64,000 bases of DNA from Microbaculum marinisediminis (GCF_025397915.1 NZ_JALIDZ010000014.1:33494-97493); one strand, 5' to 3'. Shown: positions 45,419 to 55,272, counted from the stretch's first letter. Program-made: numbers and translations. Notes: generated from the letters alone by a model not told the origin.

Positions 45419-46600
45419 CTAGCCCCCGGCGGCAACGCGCCGCCCGGCCGTCAGCGTGTCGCGCACCGCGCCGATCACCGCCCCGATCTCGGCCTCCGTC
45501 ATGTCCGGGAAAAGTGGCAGCGTGACGAGGTTGGTGAACGCGTCCTCGGAAACCGGGAAATCCTCCGGCTTCAGGTCGTAGCGCTCCTTCCAGTAGGTCA
45601 TCCGGTGCAGCGGCGCGTAGTGCATGCTGGTGCCGATACCCAGCTCGGTCATCCGGGCGATGAAGGCGTCGCGGTCGAGCGGCGCATCCGCGTTCAGGCG
45701 GATCGGGAACAGATGCCAGGAATGCCCGCCCTGCTCGCCCCTCACCGGCAGCCGCGCCGGCAGGTCGGCGAAGGCGTCGAGATAGCGCTCGGCGATGGTC
45801 GCGCGCTTCTTGCAGAGGCCGTCGGTCTTTTCGAGCTGGCGCACGCCGACGGCGGCGGCGAGATCGGACAGGTTGTACTTGAACCCCGGCGCGACGATGT
45901 CGTAGCGCCAGCCGGCCCCGGGCTTGCGGAAGCGGTCGAAGGCGTCGCGGTCGATGCCGTGCAGCCGCATGATTCGCGCCCGTTCCGCCAGGTCCCGCCG
46001 TGGCGTCACCAGCATGCCGCCCTCGCCGGTGGTGATCGTCTTGTTGGCGTAGAAGCTGAACACCGTCGCCGCCGTGCCGTGCGACCCGATCAGCCGGCCC
46101 TGCCAGCGCGTCGGCAGCGCGTGGGCGGCGTCCTCGACGATTTCGATGCAGTGCCGGGTGCAAATCGCCGAAATCCGGTCGAGATCGCAGGAGAGCCCGC
46201 CGTAATGCACCGGCATGACCGCCTTCGTGCGCTCGTTGATGGCGGCTTCGAAGGCGGCCGGATCGAGGCACAGGGTCTCGGGATCGACGTCGACGAGCCT
46301 GACTTCGGCGCCGAGATACCGCACCACCTCCGCGCTCGCGGTGAAGGTCAGGTCCGGTACCACGACCTGGTCGCCGGGGCCGATGCCAAGCGCCTCGAGC
46401 GCGAGATGAAGCCCCGCCGTCGCCGAATTGACGGCGATCGCCTCGACATCGCCGCCCAGATAGGCGCAAAAGCCCTCCTCGAACCGGCGCGCGCGGTCAC
46501 CGGTCGTAAGCCAGCCGCCGCGAAGCGTGGCCACGACCTCGTCGATCTCCTCCTCGCCGATCGAAGGGCGGAAAAACGGAACCTTGATGCTCTCGCTCAT
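45419..46600 (-). CDS. DegT/DnrJ/EryC1 family sugar aminotransferase
   Basis: PLP-dependent transfer of an amino group to a 4-keto (or 3-keto) nucleotide sugar. The 393-residue protein has FFRPSIGEEEIDEVVATLRG, AVNSATAGLHLALEALGIG, DQVVVPDLTFTASAEV, the PLP-contacting IVEDAAHALPTRW and the lysine in FSFYANKTITTGEGGM, plus LGIGTSMHYAPLH. With the CapD/PglF-type dehydratase at 48191 and the PglC-like transferase it could make a 4-amino sugar of the bacillosamine type; a PglD acetyltransferase is missing here. The start at 46600 gives the usual MSESIKVPFFRP. Confidence 0.92.
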   Translation of the reverse strand: MSESIKVPFFRPSIGEEEIDEVVATLRGGWLTTGDRARRFEEGFCAYLGGDVEAIAVNSATAGLHLALEALGIGPGDQVVVPDLTFTASAEVVRYLGAEVRLVDVDPETLCLDPAAFEAAINERTKAVMPVHYGGLSCDLDRISAICTRHCIEIVEDAAHALPTRWQGRLIGSHGTAATVFSFYANKTITTGEGGMLVTPRRDLAERARIMRLHGIDRDAFDRFRKPGAGWRYDIVAPGFKYNLSDLAAAVGVRQLEKTDGLCKKRATIAERYLDAFADLPARLPVRGEQGGHSWHLFPIRLNADAPLDRDAFIARMTELGIGTSMHYAPLHRMTYWKERYDLKPEDFPVSEDAFTNLVTLPLFPDMTEAEIGAVIGAVRDTLTAGRRVAAGG

Positions 46601-46765
46601 CGATGCTACCGGCGCATCCTGCGTTAGTTGGGGCCGTGAAAGCGCGGCGGCCACGAACCGCGCCGGCAGCTAAACGCCCAAGGGACGCCCGATCAACACT
46701 TTTCCCACCGCGACACCGGCCCCGGAAGCCGGTAATCTCGCCGAACAATCAGGTCCCCGCGACGA

Positions 46766-48079
46766 ATGGCATCGACGATCAGCTTGATTTGGCGGCACAT
46801 TGCGGACGATGCCCGGCAGTGGTGGCGCGCAATCGAGAAGGTTGCCGCTGCGATCGGTGCGAAATGGCTGCGCGATGCCTGCATGACCACGCTGTTCGTG
46901 GTCGCACCGGTGGTGATTCTCTATTCCAGCCGGTCCCTGCCGACGGTCGTCGCCGTCGGCCTCGCGTTCGCGGTCGCGTTCGCGCTCGCCGCCCATGTCA
47001 CACGCGGTGAGGCCTCGCTCGGCCGGAAGATACTGGCGAGCCTCAACCCGGCGAGCCACCCGTGGTGGGTGTCGTGTACCCTGCTGCTGCTCGTCTACGC
47101 GGCCGTGTCCAGCAGCTGGGCGCTAGGGCCCGAAATGGCGCTCGAGCAGTCGATCAAGATGATCGCGATGTTCTTCGTGATCCTGATCCTGCACGGACTG
47201 GCGCCGCCGCTCGAGAGACAGGCCCAGCGGGTCGGTGCCGCCGTCGGCATCGCCCTCGCCGCCCTTGTGCTGATTTTCGAACTGTCGACCAACACCGGTT
47301 TCAGGCTTTCGGTCTACGGCCCCAATCCGGCCTACATGAACCGGTCCGTCGTCACCCTCAGCCTGCTGATGTGGCCCACGCTCGCCCTGACGACGGGCCC
47401 CTACCGGCACTGGATTCGCACCGCCCTCGTCGTTCTGGTCGCCGTCGCCGTCTTCGTTTCCAAGAGCGATTCGGCACTGCTGGCGATTGCCGCCGGCCTG
47501 TTCGTGACCAGCCTGGCGCTGGTCAGCAACCGGCTCGCGGCGATCGGCGTGATCGTCGTCGCCGCCGTGGCGTTCATCGCGATGCCGCTGACCGTCCAGG
47601 TGATGGCCGATCTCGCCGCCGAAACCGGCGCCGACGCCATGGTCGATCTCAGCACCGAGCGACGGCTGGATATCTGGCGGGAGTTCTCGCAGGTCGCGCT
47701 GATGCACCCGGTTCTGGGCTGGGGCCTCGAATCATCCCGCTACTTCGGAATGTGGGATATTCCCGGCGTCGACTGGTCGATCGGCCCTGTTCACCATCCG
47801 CACAATCCGATTCTGCAGATCTGGGTCGAACTCGGCGCCATCGGCGTGGCGCTGGCCGGCCTGATCATGATCGGGATCGTGCTGTCGATCCCGCGCCTGC
47901 CGGGGCGCCGGCGCTCCTTTGCCTACGGTGCGATCACGGCGACGCTGGCGATTTCGAGCGTCAGCCATGGCGCCTGGCAGATCTGGTGGATCTGCGTCTT
48001 GATGCTGGTCGTCGCCCTGTTCGCCATCCGCGAACACTACCCGGACGACACGCCGCCGCCTGCCGAAACCGCCCGATAG
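46766..48079 (+). CDS. O-antigen ligase/polymerase (Wzy/WaaL-like membrane protein)
   Basis: Polytopic inner-membrane protein, 437 residues with about ten to twelve helices. The large periplasmic loop and the following DIWREFSQVALMHPVLGWGL and HHPHNPILQIWVELGAIGVA are the O-antigen ligase/polymerase (PF04932) signature, including the conserved His. It either polymerises repeat units or attaches chains to an acceptor; sequence cannot separate these. It is divergent from the aminotransferase operon and followed by the CapD-like gene. Confidence 0.88.
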   Translation: MASTISLIWRHIADDARQWWRAIEKVAAAIGAKWLRDACMTTLFVVAPVVILYSSRSLPTVVAVGLAFAVAFALAAHVTRGEASLGRKILASLNPASHPWWVSCTLLLLVYAAVSSSWALGPEMALEQSIKMIAMFFVILILHGLAPPLERQAQRVGAAVGIALAALVLIFELSTNTGFRLSVYGPNPAYMNRSVVTLSLLMWPTLALTTGPYRHWIRTALVVLVAVAVFVSKSDSALLAIAAGLFVTSLALVSNRLAAIGVIVVAAVAFIAMPLTVQVMADLAAETGADAMVDLSTERRLDIWREFSQVALMHPVLGWGLESSRYFGMWDIPGVDWSIGPVHHPHNPILQIWVELGAIGVALAGLIMIGIVLSIPRLPGRRRSFAYGAITATLAISSVSHGAWQIWWICVLMLVVALFAIREHYPDDTPPPAETAR

Positions 48080-48190
48080 AGCGCATTTTTGCCGCGTTAG
48101 TGCCTGTTTTCCACTACATATGGCTGTCACATACGGGTTGGACCTGAAAGCGCACAGGGTGTAAGGACTGCGGGTTGTTTACGTCCCGAC

Positions 48191-50134
48191 ATGCTGAACC
48201 GGATGCGATTTGCTCCTAGCCCTTTGACGCCGAAGAGGCTCGCCGCCTTCACCCATGACCTGGTGATGACCGCTGCGGCTATCGTCATCGGCTATTATCT
48301 GCGCTTCGGCACGGGCGCGTTCATCTTCCGTCTCGACGACATGGCCATCCTGTTCGCGACGGTTCTTCCCTTCGCGGGCGTGGCCTACTGGGCGTTCGGC
48401 CTCTATGCCGGGATCTGGCGATTCGCCTCGATTCCCGACCTCATAAACATCATCAAGGCGGTAACCACCGTCACCGTGTTCCTGGTGGTGCTCGATTTCG
48501 CCTCGCGCGGCGACATCGTCGTGCCGCGAACCATCGTGTTCTCGACCTGGTTCATCCTGTGCGCCCTTCTCGGCGGCCCGCGGATGCTCTACCGCATCTA
48601 TCGCGACCAGCGGCTGCTGAAGCGCGGCCATCGCCGGGGCCACGGCGCGATTCCCGTGCTGATCGCCGGGTCTGGCAACGAAGCCGAGATCATCATCCGC
48701 TCGCTGGAGACCAACGGCTCGGAGCTGATCACGCCGGTCGGCATGATCTCCTCGAAACAGGCCCATATCGGCCAGCGCATCCGCAACGTGCCGGTGCTCG
48801 GCCATTCCGAGGACCTCGAGCGCGTCGTCCAGCGCCTCTCCCAGCGCGGACAGGCGCCGCGCCGGCTGATCCTTACCAACGAGGCGCTGACCAAGGAAAA
48901 GGACATCGAGTCGCTGATTTCCTCGGCGCGCAAGCTCGGCCTCAGCGTCGAGCGGCTGCTGCGGCCGGCCATGGAGGGCGCCGACGGCGACGGCCGCATC
49001 CGCCTCACCCCGATCAACATCGAGGACCTGCTGGGCCGCTCCACCCGCGAACTCGACTACACGATGATCCGCAAGCTGGTCGCCGGCCGGCGCATCCTGG
49101 TGACCGGCGGCGGCGGAACGATCGGCAGCGAGCTGTGCCGGCAGATCGCGTCGATGAGCTGCAAGCGGCTGATGATCGTTGAGAACGCCGAGTTCGCCCT
49201 CTACGACATCACCAAGGACCTGAAGCGCGATTTCCCCGGCGTCCCCGTCGATGGACGGCTGTGCGACGTGCGTGACCGCCACAAGATCACGACGCTGATC
49301 GAGACGTTCGCGCCGGATATCATCTTCCACGCCGCCGCCCTCAAGCATGTGCCGATCGTCGAAAGACACATCGCCGAAGGCATCCGCACCAATACGGTCG
49401 GGACGGTGAACGTCGCCGACGCGGCGCGCAAGATCGGCGTCAAGGCGATGGTGATGATCTCGACCGACAAGGCCGTGCAGCCGACCTCGGTGATGGGCGC
49501 CACCAAGCGCGCCGCCGAAAGCTATTGCGAGGCGCTCGACGCGCTGGCCTACGCCGCCAGCAACCGCGTCAACGGCAACGGCAACCGCGAGACCCGCTTC
49601 ATGTCGGTGCGCTTCGGCAACGTCCTGGGATCGAGCGGTTCCGTCGTGCCGCTGTTCCGGGAGCAACTGGAACAGGGCGGCCCGATCACCGTCACCCATC
49701 CGGACATGAAGCGCTACTTCATGACCATCAAGGAAGCGGTCAGCCTCGTGCTGATGGCCTCCGCGCTGGGGCTCAACAGCCGCGAGCGCATCTCGATCTT
49801 CGTCCTCGACATGGGCCAACCGGTCAAGATCATCGATCTGGCCGAGCAGATGATCCGGCTTGCCGGCTACGAGCCGCACCAGGACATCGCCATCGAGTTC
49901 ACCGGCGTGCGCGAGGGGGAGAAGCTTCACGAGGAACTGTTCGACGCCAGCGAGCCCCTGCACCCGACCTCGCTGGACGGGATCATGGCCGCCGAGCCGC
50001 GCGCGCTCGTCCCCGAGGCGCTGATCGAGGAGATCAGGCGCCTCCAGGCCGCGACCAAGGACGGCGACGACGAGACCATGCTGTCGCGGCTGTCCGCCGT
50101 CGTCCCGGAATTCACCCGGCACCGGCTGAACTGA
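48191..50134 (+). CDS. Membrane nucleotide-sugar 4,6-dehydratase, CapD/PglF/WbpM type
   Basis: Converts UDP-GlcNAc (or a related NDP-sugar) to its 4-keto-6-deoxy form. The 647-residue protein has four N-terminal membrane helices (including MTAAAIVIGYYLRFG and LLGGPRMLYRIYRDQRLLKR after them), a CoA-binding-like domain (GAIPVLIAGSGNEAEI), then the SDR catalytic domain: VTGGGGTIGSELCRQIASM, DVRDRHKITTLIETFAPDII, and MISTDKAVQPTSVMGATKRA. The membrane form is typical of PglF and WbpM, which feed bacillosamine and QuiNAc/FucNAc routes. With the DegT and PglC-like genes it likely builds the first sugar. Confidence 0.93.
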   Translation: MLNRMRFAPSPLTPKRLAAFTHDLVMTAAAIVIGYYLRFGTGAFIFRLDDMAILFATVLPFAGVAYWAFGLYAGIWRFASIPDLINIIKAVTTVTVFLVVLDFASRGDIVVPRTIVFSTWFILCALLGGPRMLYRIYRDQRLLKRGHRRGHGAIPVLIAGSGNEAEIIIRSLETNGSELITPVGMISSKQAHIGQRIRNVPVLGHSEDLERVVQRLSQRGQAPRRLILTNEALTKEKDIESLISSARKLGLSVERLLRPAMEGADGDGRIRLTPINIEDLLGRSTRELDYTMIRKLVAGRRILVTGGGGTIGSELCRQIASMSCKRLMIVENAEFALYDITKDLKRDFPGVPVDGRLCDVRDRHKITTLIETFAPDIIFHAAALKHVPIVERHIAEGIRTNTVGTVNVADAARKIGVKAMVMISTDKAVQPTSVMGATKRAAESYCEALDALAYAASNRVNGNGNRETRFMSVRFGNVLGSSGSVVPLFREQLEQGGPITVTHPDMKRYFMTIKEAVSLVLMASALGLNSRERISIFVLDMGQPVKIIDLAEQMIRLAGYEPHQDIAIEFTGVREGEKLHEELFDASEPLHPTSLDGIMAAEPRALVPEALIEEIRRLQAATKDGDDETMLSRLSAVVPEFTRHRLN

Positions 50135-50178
50135 CCCGGGCGGCGACAGTCGCCCCAGAAATCCGCTAGAAGGACGTC

Positions 50179-51201
50179 ATGTCCTCGCGGTTCCACCCGG
50201 TCCTCGTCAACGAGCCGTTCTCGGATCCCGGCCTCTATGTCGAGCTCATGTTCGAGAAGCGGGCGATCCTGTTCGACCTCGGCGATCTGGGCGCACTTTC
50301 GCCGCGAAAACTGCTGCGGGTGAGCGACGTTTTCGTCTCCCACATGCACATGGACCATTTCTGCGGCTTCGAGCGGCTGCTGCGCGTCGTCCTGGGCCGC
50401 AAGAGCGCGCTCAGGCTCTACGGGCCGCCGGGCTTCGTCGATGCCGTCGGCCACAAGCTCGCCGCCTATACCTGGAACCTGGTCGACAACTACGACACCG
50501 ACCTGACGCTGAGCATCACCGAAATCGCCAACGGCGGCGACCGCCGCACCGTCGACTTCCGCTGTCGTGCCCGCTTCCGCCCCGAGAACGAGCGCTTCGA
50601 TGTCGCCCCCGACGGCCGGCTTCTCGCCGAATCCGGCTTCTCCGTCCGCGCCGCCGTCCTCGACCACGGCATCCCCTGCCTCGCCTTCGCGCTGGAGGAA
50701 CGCGCCCACGTCAACGTCTGGAAGAACCGCATCGAGGATCGCGGCCTGCGGGTCGGTCCCTGGCTGCGCGACCTCAAGGAGGCGATCCTGCGCGACGATC
50801 CCGACGACACCCCGATCCGCGCCCGCTGGCGGGCCGACGACGGCATCGTCGAGCGAACCGTTCCCCTTGGCACGCTGCGGGGCGACGCAGCGACCGTCAC
50901 CGCCGGCGCCAGGATCGTCTATGTGGTCGACGCCGCCCCGAACGCGGCCAACATAGCCCGCATCCTAGATCTCGCAACGGACGCAACGGTGCTGTTCATC
51001 GAATCGGCCTTCCTCGACGCCGACACCGACCGCGCCCGCGAGCGCCACCATCTCACCGCCCGGATCGCCGGCGACATCGCCGCGCGCGCCGGCGCGCAGC
51101 GCCTCGTCACCTTCCACTATTCGCCGCGTTACGAGGGCCGCGGCGACGAACTCGCGGCCGAGGCGGAGGCCGCCTTTCGCAAGCCCCGCCAGGGCCTATG
51201 A
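50179..51201 (+). CDS. MBL-fold metal hydrolase, RNase Z-like
   Basis: The 340-residue protein has the metallo-beta-lactamase metal motif VFVSHMHMDHFCGFERLLR and later ligands in AAVLDHGIPCLAFAL, VVDAAPN and VTFHYSPRY. The long version with a HYSPRY-like ending resembles the RNase Z group, but the flexible arm of true tRNase Z is not evident. The substrate is unknown. It ends 6 bases inside the convergent cutA gene. Confidence 0.78.
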   Translation: MSSRFHPVLVNEPFSDPGLYVELMFEKRAILFDLGDLGALSPRKLLRVSDVFVSHMHMDHFCGFERLLRVVLGRKSALRLYGPPGFVDAVGHKLAAYTWNLVDNYDTDLTLSITEIANGGDRRTVDFRCRARFRPENERFDVAPDGRLLAESGFSVRAAVLDHGIPCLAFALEERAHVNVWKNRIEDRGLRVGPWLRDLKEAILRDDPDDTPIRARWRADDGIVERTVPLGTLRGDAATVTAGARIVYVVDAAPNAANIARILDLATDATVLFIESAFLDADTDRARERHHLTARIAGDIAARAGAQRLVTFHYSPRYEGRGDELAAEAEAAFRKPRQGL

Positions 51202-51528
51202 GGCCGTCTGCGCCCTGAGCCAGTCGGCATAGGGAGCATTCACCGCTTCGGGCGCCAGCGTGATCATCGCCGGCACCTCGTAGGGGTGCAGCTCGGAAAG
51301 CGCCTCGAGCGTGGCCGCAAGCCGCCCCGCCCGTGTCTTCACCCACATCGCCACCTCCTCGTCGCGGGACAGCTCCCCCTGCCACTCGTAGATCGAGATC
51401 ATGCGCGGCAGGATGTTGACGCAGGCCGCCAGCCTGCGTTCGACCAACACGCCGCCGCAGCGCTCGGCATCCTCCAGCGTCCCGAAGGTCGTGTAGATCA
51501 GTCGGATCGGATCGGTCCTGTCGGCCAT
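51196..51528 (-). CDS. cutA: Divalent-cation tolerance protein CutA
   Basis: Small trimeric PII-like protein, 110 residues. Recognised by IRLIYTTFGTLEDAERCGGV, ERRLAACVNILPRMISIYEW, LSRDEEVAMWVKTRAGRL and HPYEVPAMITL. The start MADRTDP at 51528 fits the family; the frame is open to 51627 but that would overlap the nadK leader. The 3' end overlaps the MBL gene by six bases. Its physiological role (metal or nucleotide sensing) is not settled in the literature. Confidence 0.93.
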   Translation of the reverse strand: MADRTDPIRLIYTTFGTLEDAERCGGVLVERRLAACVNILPRMISIYEWQGELSRDEEVAMWVKTRAGRLAATLEALSELHPYEVPAMITLAPEAVNAPYADWLRAQTAS

Positions 51529-51602
51529 TGTTTCCCAAGCCTCCGTTGGAATTGCCCGATGTATCGCTATAGTGCCGCCAGCATTCGCCGGGAAAAAGCC
51601 GC

Positions 51603-52397
51603 ATGGCCGCGCCAGCACAGCCCTCACGCAACAATTTCCACTCGATCGCGTTTCTGGCGAGCCCGATCGACGAAGCCGAGGACGCGCGCGACCGGCTGAG
51701 CACCCGCTACGGCGGCGTCGAACCGGACGACGCCGACGCCATCGTCGCGCTCGGCGGCGACGGCTTCATGCTGCAGACCCTGCACCGGTTCATGAACTCG
51801 GGAAAGCCGATCTACGGCATGAACCGCGGCTCGGTCGGTTTTCTGATGAACGAATATTCCGAGGACGACCTCATCGAGCGTCTCCGGGAAGCCGAGACCG
51901 CCGTGATCCGCCCGCTTTCGATGCGGGCGACCGACAGCGACGGCCGCGAGCACACCGCGCTCGCGATCAACGAGGTCTCGCTTTTGCGCCAGACCTATCA
52001 GGCCGCCAAGCTGCGCATCCTGATCGACGGCAAGGTGCGCCTCGGCGAGCTGATCTGCGACGGCATTCTGGTCGCCACCCCGGCCGGATCGACGGCCTAC
52101 AACCTGTCCGCCCACGGCCCGATCATTCCGATCAACTCGCCGCTGCTTGCTCTCACCCCGATCAGCCCGTTCCGCCCGCGTCGCTGGCGCGGCGCGCTGC
52201 TGCCGAGCGAAGCCCGGATCGACATCGAGATCCTGGAAGCGGATAAACGGCCGACCAACGCCGTCGCCGACCACACCGAGATCCGCTCGGTCGTCCACGT
52301 CCATGTCGAGGAAGCCAAGGGCGCCTCGGCGCTGATGCTGTTCGATCCGGGCCACAATCTCGACGAACGCATCCTGGCCGAGCAGTTCGGCTACTAG
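51603..52397 (+). CDS. nadK: NAD kinase
   Basis: Phosphorylates NAD to NADP. The 264-residue protein has the conserved [13 protein letters not shown] motif with catalytic Asp, [27 protein letters not shown], and the C-terminal [27 protein letters not shown] block. Length and motif order match alphaproteobacterial NadK. Divergent from cutA with 74 bases between. Confidence 0.95.
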   Translation: MAAPAQPSRNNFHSIAFLASPIDEAEDARDRLSTRYGGVEPDDADAIVALGGDGFMLQTLHRFMNSGKPIYGMNRGSVGFLMNEYSEDDLIERLREAETAVIRPLSMRATDSDGREHTALAINEVSLLRQTYQAAKLRILIDGKVRLGELICDGILVATPAGSTAYNLSAHGPIIPINSPLLALTPISPFRPRRWRGALLPSEARIDIEILEADKRPTNAVADHTEIRSVVHVHVEEAKGASALMLFDPGHNLDERILAEQFGY

Positions 52398-52491
52398 AAT
52401 CGTTCAAACACCGTCGATTCCGTTCAGCCTTCATTAAATCTGTCCGCGCAATTGTGTGGACGGGTCGCGTCTTTTACGGGGACGCTGAGTT

Positions 52492-52884
52492 ATGCGTAGC
52501 GACAAGGTTGACGGGGCGGACAAGAATCACGGGGTGGCTGGTCCCACGCGGGTCGAGCTTCACCCGGCCGCCAACACCGCCGCCCAGGGGCTCATGAGCG
52601 CCATGGCGGTCGAGTTCGACCGCTGGATGGCGGACGAAGTGGAGGAGCTGGCCGAAACCGTTTCGGTCGCGGCCGGTTCGGCCGAGTCCGCGCATATGCG
52701 CGATCATTTGCATCAGCTTGCCGAACAACTCGTCCGCCAGGCCGAACTGCTCGGCTATCCCGATGTGATGCGGGTCGCCGAGCGCCTCAAGCGCCAGTTC
52801 GATCCTTCTGTCGACGGGTCGCTTGTCGACCTCGGCGAGATCGATCTGCGGATCATCGAGTTGCGCGCGCTGCTGCAGCGATAG
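52492..52884 (+). CDS. Small helical protein of unknown function
   Basis: Unrecognised 130-residue acidic, soluble, mostly alpha-helical protein. The segment HMRDHLHQLAEQLVRQAELL, then GYPDVMRVAERLKRQ, faintly resembles an Hpt four-helix bundle with His residues in the right kind of helix, but the HxxKG motif is absent. It converges with the DUF2336 gene (32 bases between). Probably a real gene given its own 94-base leader and a promoter-like upstream AT-rich stretch. Confidence 0.55.
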   Translation: MRSDKVDGADKNHGVAGPTRVELHPAANTAAQGLMSAMAVEFDRWMADEVEELAETVSVAAGSAESAHMRDHLHQLAEQLVRQAELLGYPDVMRVAERLKRQFDPSVDGSLVDLGEIDLRIIELRALLQR

Positions 52885-52916
52885 GCGCTCCCTCGGCCCA
52901 CGGAAATCGTCGTGCC

Positions 52917-54059
52917 TCAGGCAGCCCGGAAATAGCCGCCGGCCTCGCTGCGGGCCTCCTCGCGCGCGGCTTCCGCGGCGAGCCGCCCGATCAGCGCGAA
53001 GAACTCGTCGACCTCGCCTTTCGTGAACGACTGATGCAGGGTCAGCGCCCGTTCGAGCATGCGCTGGCCCATGCGCACCTGCCCGCGCAGGCTTCCGTCC
53101 GGCGCATCCTCGCGCAGCACGGCGACGACGGCGCGCAGCGCCGGTAGCGAGGCCGCGGGCAGCTTGGCGCGCCGATAGAGCGCGGCCAGCCCGCGTCCGC
53201 TGTGGTCGTCGAGCAACGCCAGCACCCGCTTGACCGGCGTTCCCGACAGGATGGACAGCGCCTCCTCGACGAACTGGACATTGCCCAGGCACAGGGCGCG
53301 GATCATCAGGGCCGGCGTCATGCGCCGCTCGGAGACGAGCATGTCCACCAGCGAGCGCAGGCGCGCGCCTTCGCAGGTCATCGCAAGGTCGATGACGGCG
53401 CGGTCGCGCGCGTCCGCCATCACCTTCTTGGCCCGCTCCGGCGGCATCCAGTCGTGGAAGGCGACAAGCTCGCCGAGCGCGTCCGACAGCCCGTCGATCA
53501 GTTTCTGGCGCAGCGTCACCGGAAGCTCGGACCGCTCCAGCAGCGCGTTTCGTACCGTGGCGTCGTGCCGGTGGCGGTCGACCATGCGCCGCAGCGCTGT
53601 CATCGTGACGCTCGCACCGGGGTTGTCGAGCAGCGCGACGCAGGCCTCTGGCCCGCCCACCTCGGCGATCGCCGCCGCCAGGCCGACGCTCACCTGCGGT
53701 CGCGTGGCGATCGCGACCCGGGCGCGCTCGTAGCCGCCGCCGACGATATCGACCAGTTCGGATTCCCGCAGCACCGGCGAGCGCGACAGGATGATGGCCG
53801 CGATATCGGCCTGATCCTCGGCGAGCGCGCGAATGACCACCGGCGGCGCGGCCGGCGCATCCGCCAGGCCTTCCGCCATGACCCGGCGCACCCGGGCCGA
53901 CGGGTCGTCGAGGATCGCCGTCAGCGCGATGATCGCGTCCGCCCTATTCCGTTCGTCCAGCGGCGTTTCCAGATAAACGCGCACCAACACCCGAACGATG
54001 TCCGCGCGTTCGGACGAATTGCCTTGCGAGAGCCTATCGAGAAAACGCCTGACAAGCAT
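52917..54059 (-). CDS. DUF2336 protein (HEAT-like repeats)
   Basis: Alphaproteobacteria-specific DUF2336 protein, 380 residues. Made of repeated helical pairs (LLDNPGASVTMTALRRMVDR, RNALLERSELPVTLRQKLID, ALCLGNVQFVEEALSIL), without TM segments or a signal peptide. Role unknown; several members lie near signalling or cell-cycle genes. A TTAA-N7-TTCA element (54136-54150) near its promoter differs from the CtrA consensus by one base. Confidence 0.85.
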   Translation of the reverse strand: MLVRRFLDRLSQGNSSERADIVRVLVRVYLETPLDERNRADAIIALTAILDDPSARVRRVMAEGLADAPAAPPVVIRALAEDQADIAAIILSRSPVLRESELVDIVGGGYERARVAIATRPQVSVGLAAAIAEVGGPEACVALLDNPGASVTMTALRRMVDRHRHDATVRNALLERSELPVTLRQKLIDGLSDALGELVAFHDWMPPERAKKVMADARDRAVIDLAMTCEGARLRSLVDMLVSERRMTPALMIRALCLGNVQFVEEALSILSGTPVKRVLALLDDHSGRGLAALYRRAKLPAASLPALRAVVAVLREDAPDGSLRGQVRMGQRMLERALTLHQSFTKGEVDEFFALIGRLAAEAAREEARSEAGGYFRAA

Positions 54060-54135
54060 CGACCGGTACCCTGGCTGGTGCCCGCCCGACGCCGGACGGG
54101 CTATTCGACTGATGTCCTATGGTCGGCCCAAACAC

Positions 54136-54150
54136 TTAAGGAACCGTTCA
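54136..54150. promoter_or_regulatory. Possible CtrA-like site
   Basis: TTAA-GGAACCG-TTCA, one mismatch from TTAA-N7-TTAA, lies between the DUF2336 gene and the 3' end of the transglycosylase-like gene, about 77 bases before the DUF2336 start. Such a match can arise by chance. Confidence 0.25.
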
Positions 54151-54178
54151 CCATAAAAACCTCTGGTTTCCGGGTATT

Positions 54179-55180
54179 TCAGCGCACCGGCAGCGACGGA
54201 TCGGCGGACCATTGCCCGTAGCTGCGCCGCCCGCCGGCTTCGCCCGTGTCACGGGCAGCGGACGCGGATCGCGTGTCGGATCGCAGGTCGGATCGCCCAT
54301 CGGCCTGGGGCGCGGCGTCGAGACGAATCGTCGCCTGGCCGGTGCGGCGGTCGGTCTCCACCATGGCCGAGCCCGGATCGCGGGTCATGCCGTGGGCCTC
54401 GGCCTTGCCGGAAACGCCCGCCCAGAAACTGGACGCCATTCTACCGATCGGCCCGAGCCCCTGGCTGTCGGAGCGAAACAGGCCGTGGAAGGCCTGGTCT
54501 CCCGTCGACCGTCCGGGCGCGAACGCGAGATAGGTCGCGTTCTGCGGCACCGCCGGCGTCGCGTCGTAGCCCGCGGTGAGCTTGGCATAGACCTCCCGGG
54601 CGGTCCGCGCACGGCCGGAGTCGTAGAAGATCGCGCGATTGGCCCTGGCGGCGGCCGGAAACCGCTCGGCGGCGGGCGTGCCCGGCGCCGTCTCGACGAG
54701 GCGCACCAGCTCCACCGCGCCCCCCGCCCCGAGGAAATGGGCCGCGTAGAGTTCGCCCTCGCTCGCATGCCGCCCGAGCGCCTTCTGCAGCGTCTCCGCG
54801 TTGCGGGCGGTGAACTCGCCCGCCATCAGCGCGGCCGCCTTCGGATCTTCCCGCAGCTCGAGGATCTGCCTGCGCGCCGCCGCGTCGCTCACAGCGTAGC
54901 CGCCGCCGGCCGTCGGCTGGATCTTCTCGGCCAGCTCGCCGTAGCCGTGGCGCCCGCCCGCCTGCTTGAGCATGCCGAGCCAGGTGCGCTCGATGAACTG
55001 GAACAGCCCGGTCGCCGACGATGTCGGTGCCTTGGCCTGCGGATCGAGGTTGGATTCGCGCTTGGCGGTCGCCTTCAGATAGTCGACATCGACGCCCGTG
55101 CGCCGGCTTGCGTACTGCAACGCCGACCCGACGTCACCCGGTTTGCCGCCCGACAATCCAAATGAGGAGAAAAAGGACAT
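54179..55180 (-). CDS. Lytic transglycosylase-like (SLT domain) protein
   Basis: The 333-residue protein begins with an SLT-like core: VDVDYLKATAKRESNLDPQA (catalytic Glu in KRES), SSATGLFQFIERTWLGML, and then AAHFLGAGGAVELVRLVETA as found in the C-terminal part of these domains. A C-terminal Ala/Arg/Ser-rich tail is probably disordered. No signal peptide is apparent, so it may be exported by another route, for example as a flagellar or secreted-system muramidase; that is inference. ATG at 55180 has AGGAG-like AT-rich upstream sequence; the extension to 55282 is less likely. Confidence 0.82.
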   Translation of the reverse strand: MSFFSSFGLSGGKPGDVGSALQYASRRTGVDVDYLKATAKRESNLDPQAKAPTSSATGLFQFIERTWLGMLKQAGGRHGYGELAEKIQPTAGGGYAVSDAAARRQILELREDPKAAALMAGEFTARNAETLQKALGRHASEGELYAAHFLGAGGAVELVRLVETAPGTPAAERFPAAARANRAIFYDSGRARTAREVYAKLTAGYDATPAVPQNATYLAFAPGRSTGDQAFHGLFRSDSQGLGPIGRMASSFWAGVSGKAEAHGMTRDPGSAMVETDRRTGQATIRLDAAPQADGRSDLRSDTRSASAARDTGEAGGRRSYGQWSADPSLPVR

Positions 55181-55272
55181 CGCGCGGTCGTCGTCCGCTC
55201 TTCCGAAATCGCCTATGGTGCGAGGCACCGCTGCTATGGCGGACAGCTTGGCGAAACATGGTAAACGGGGCA

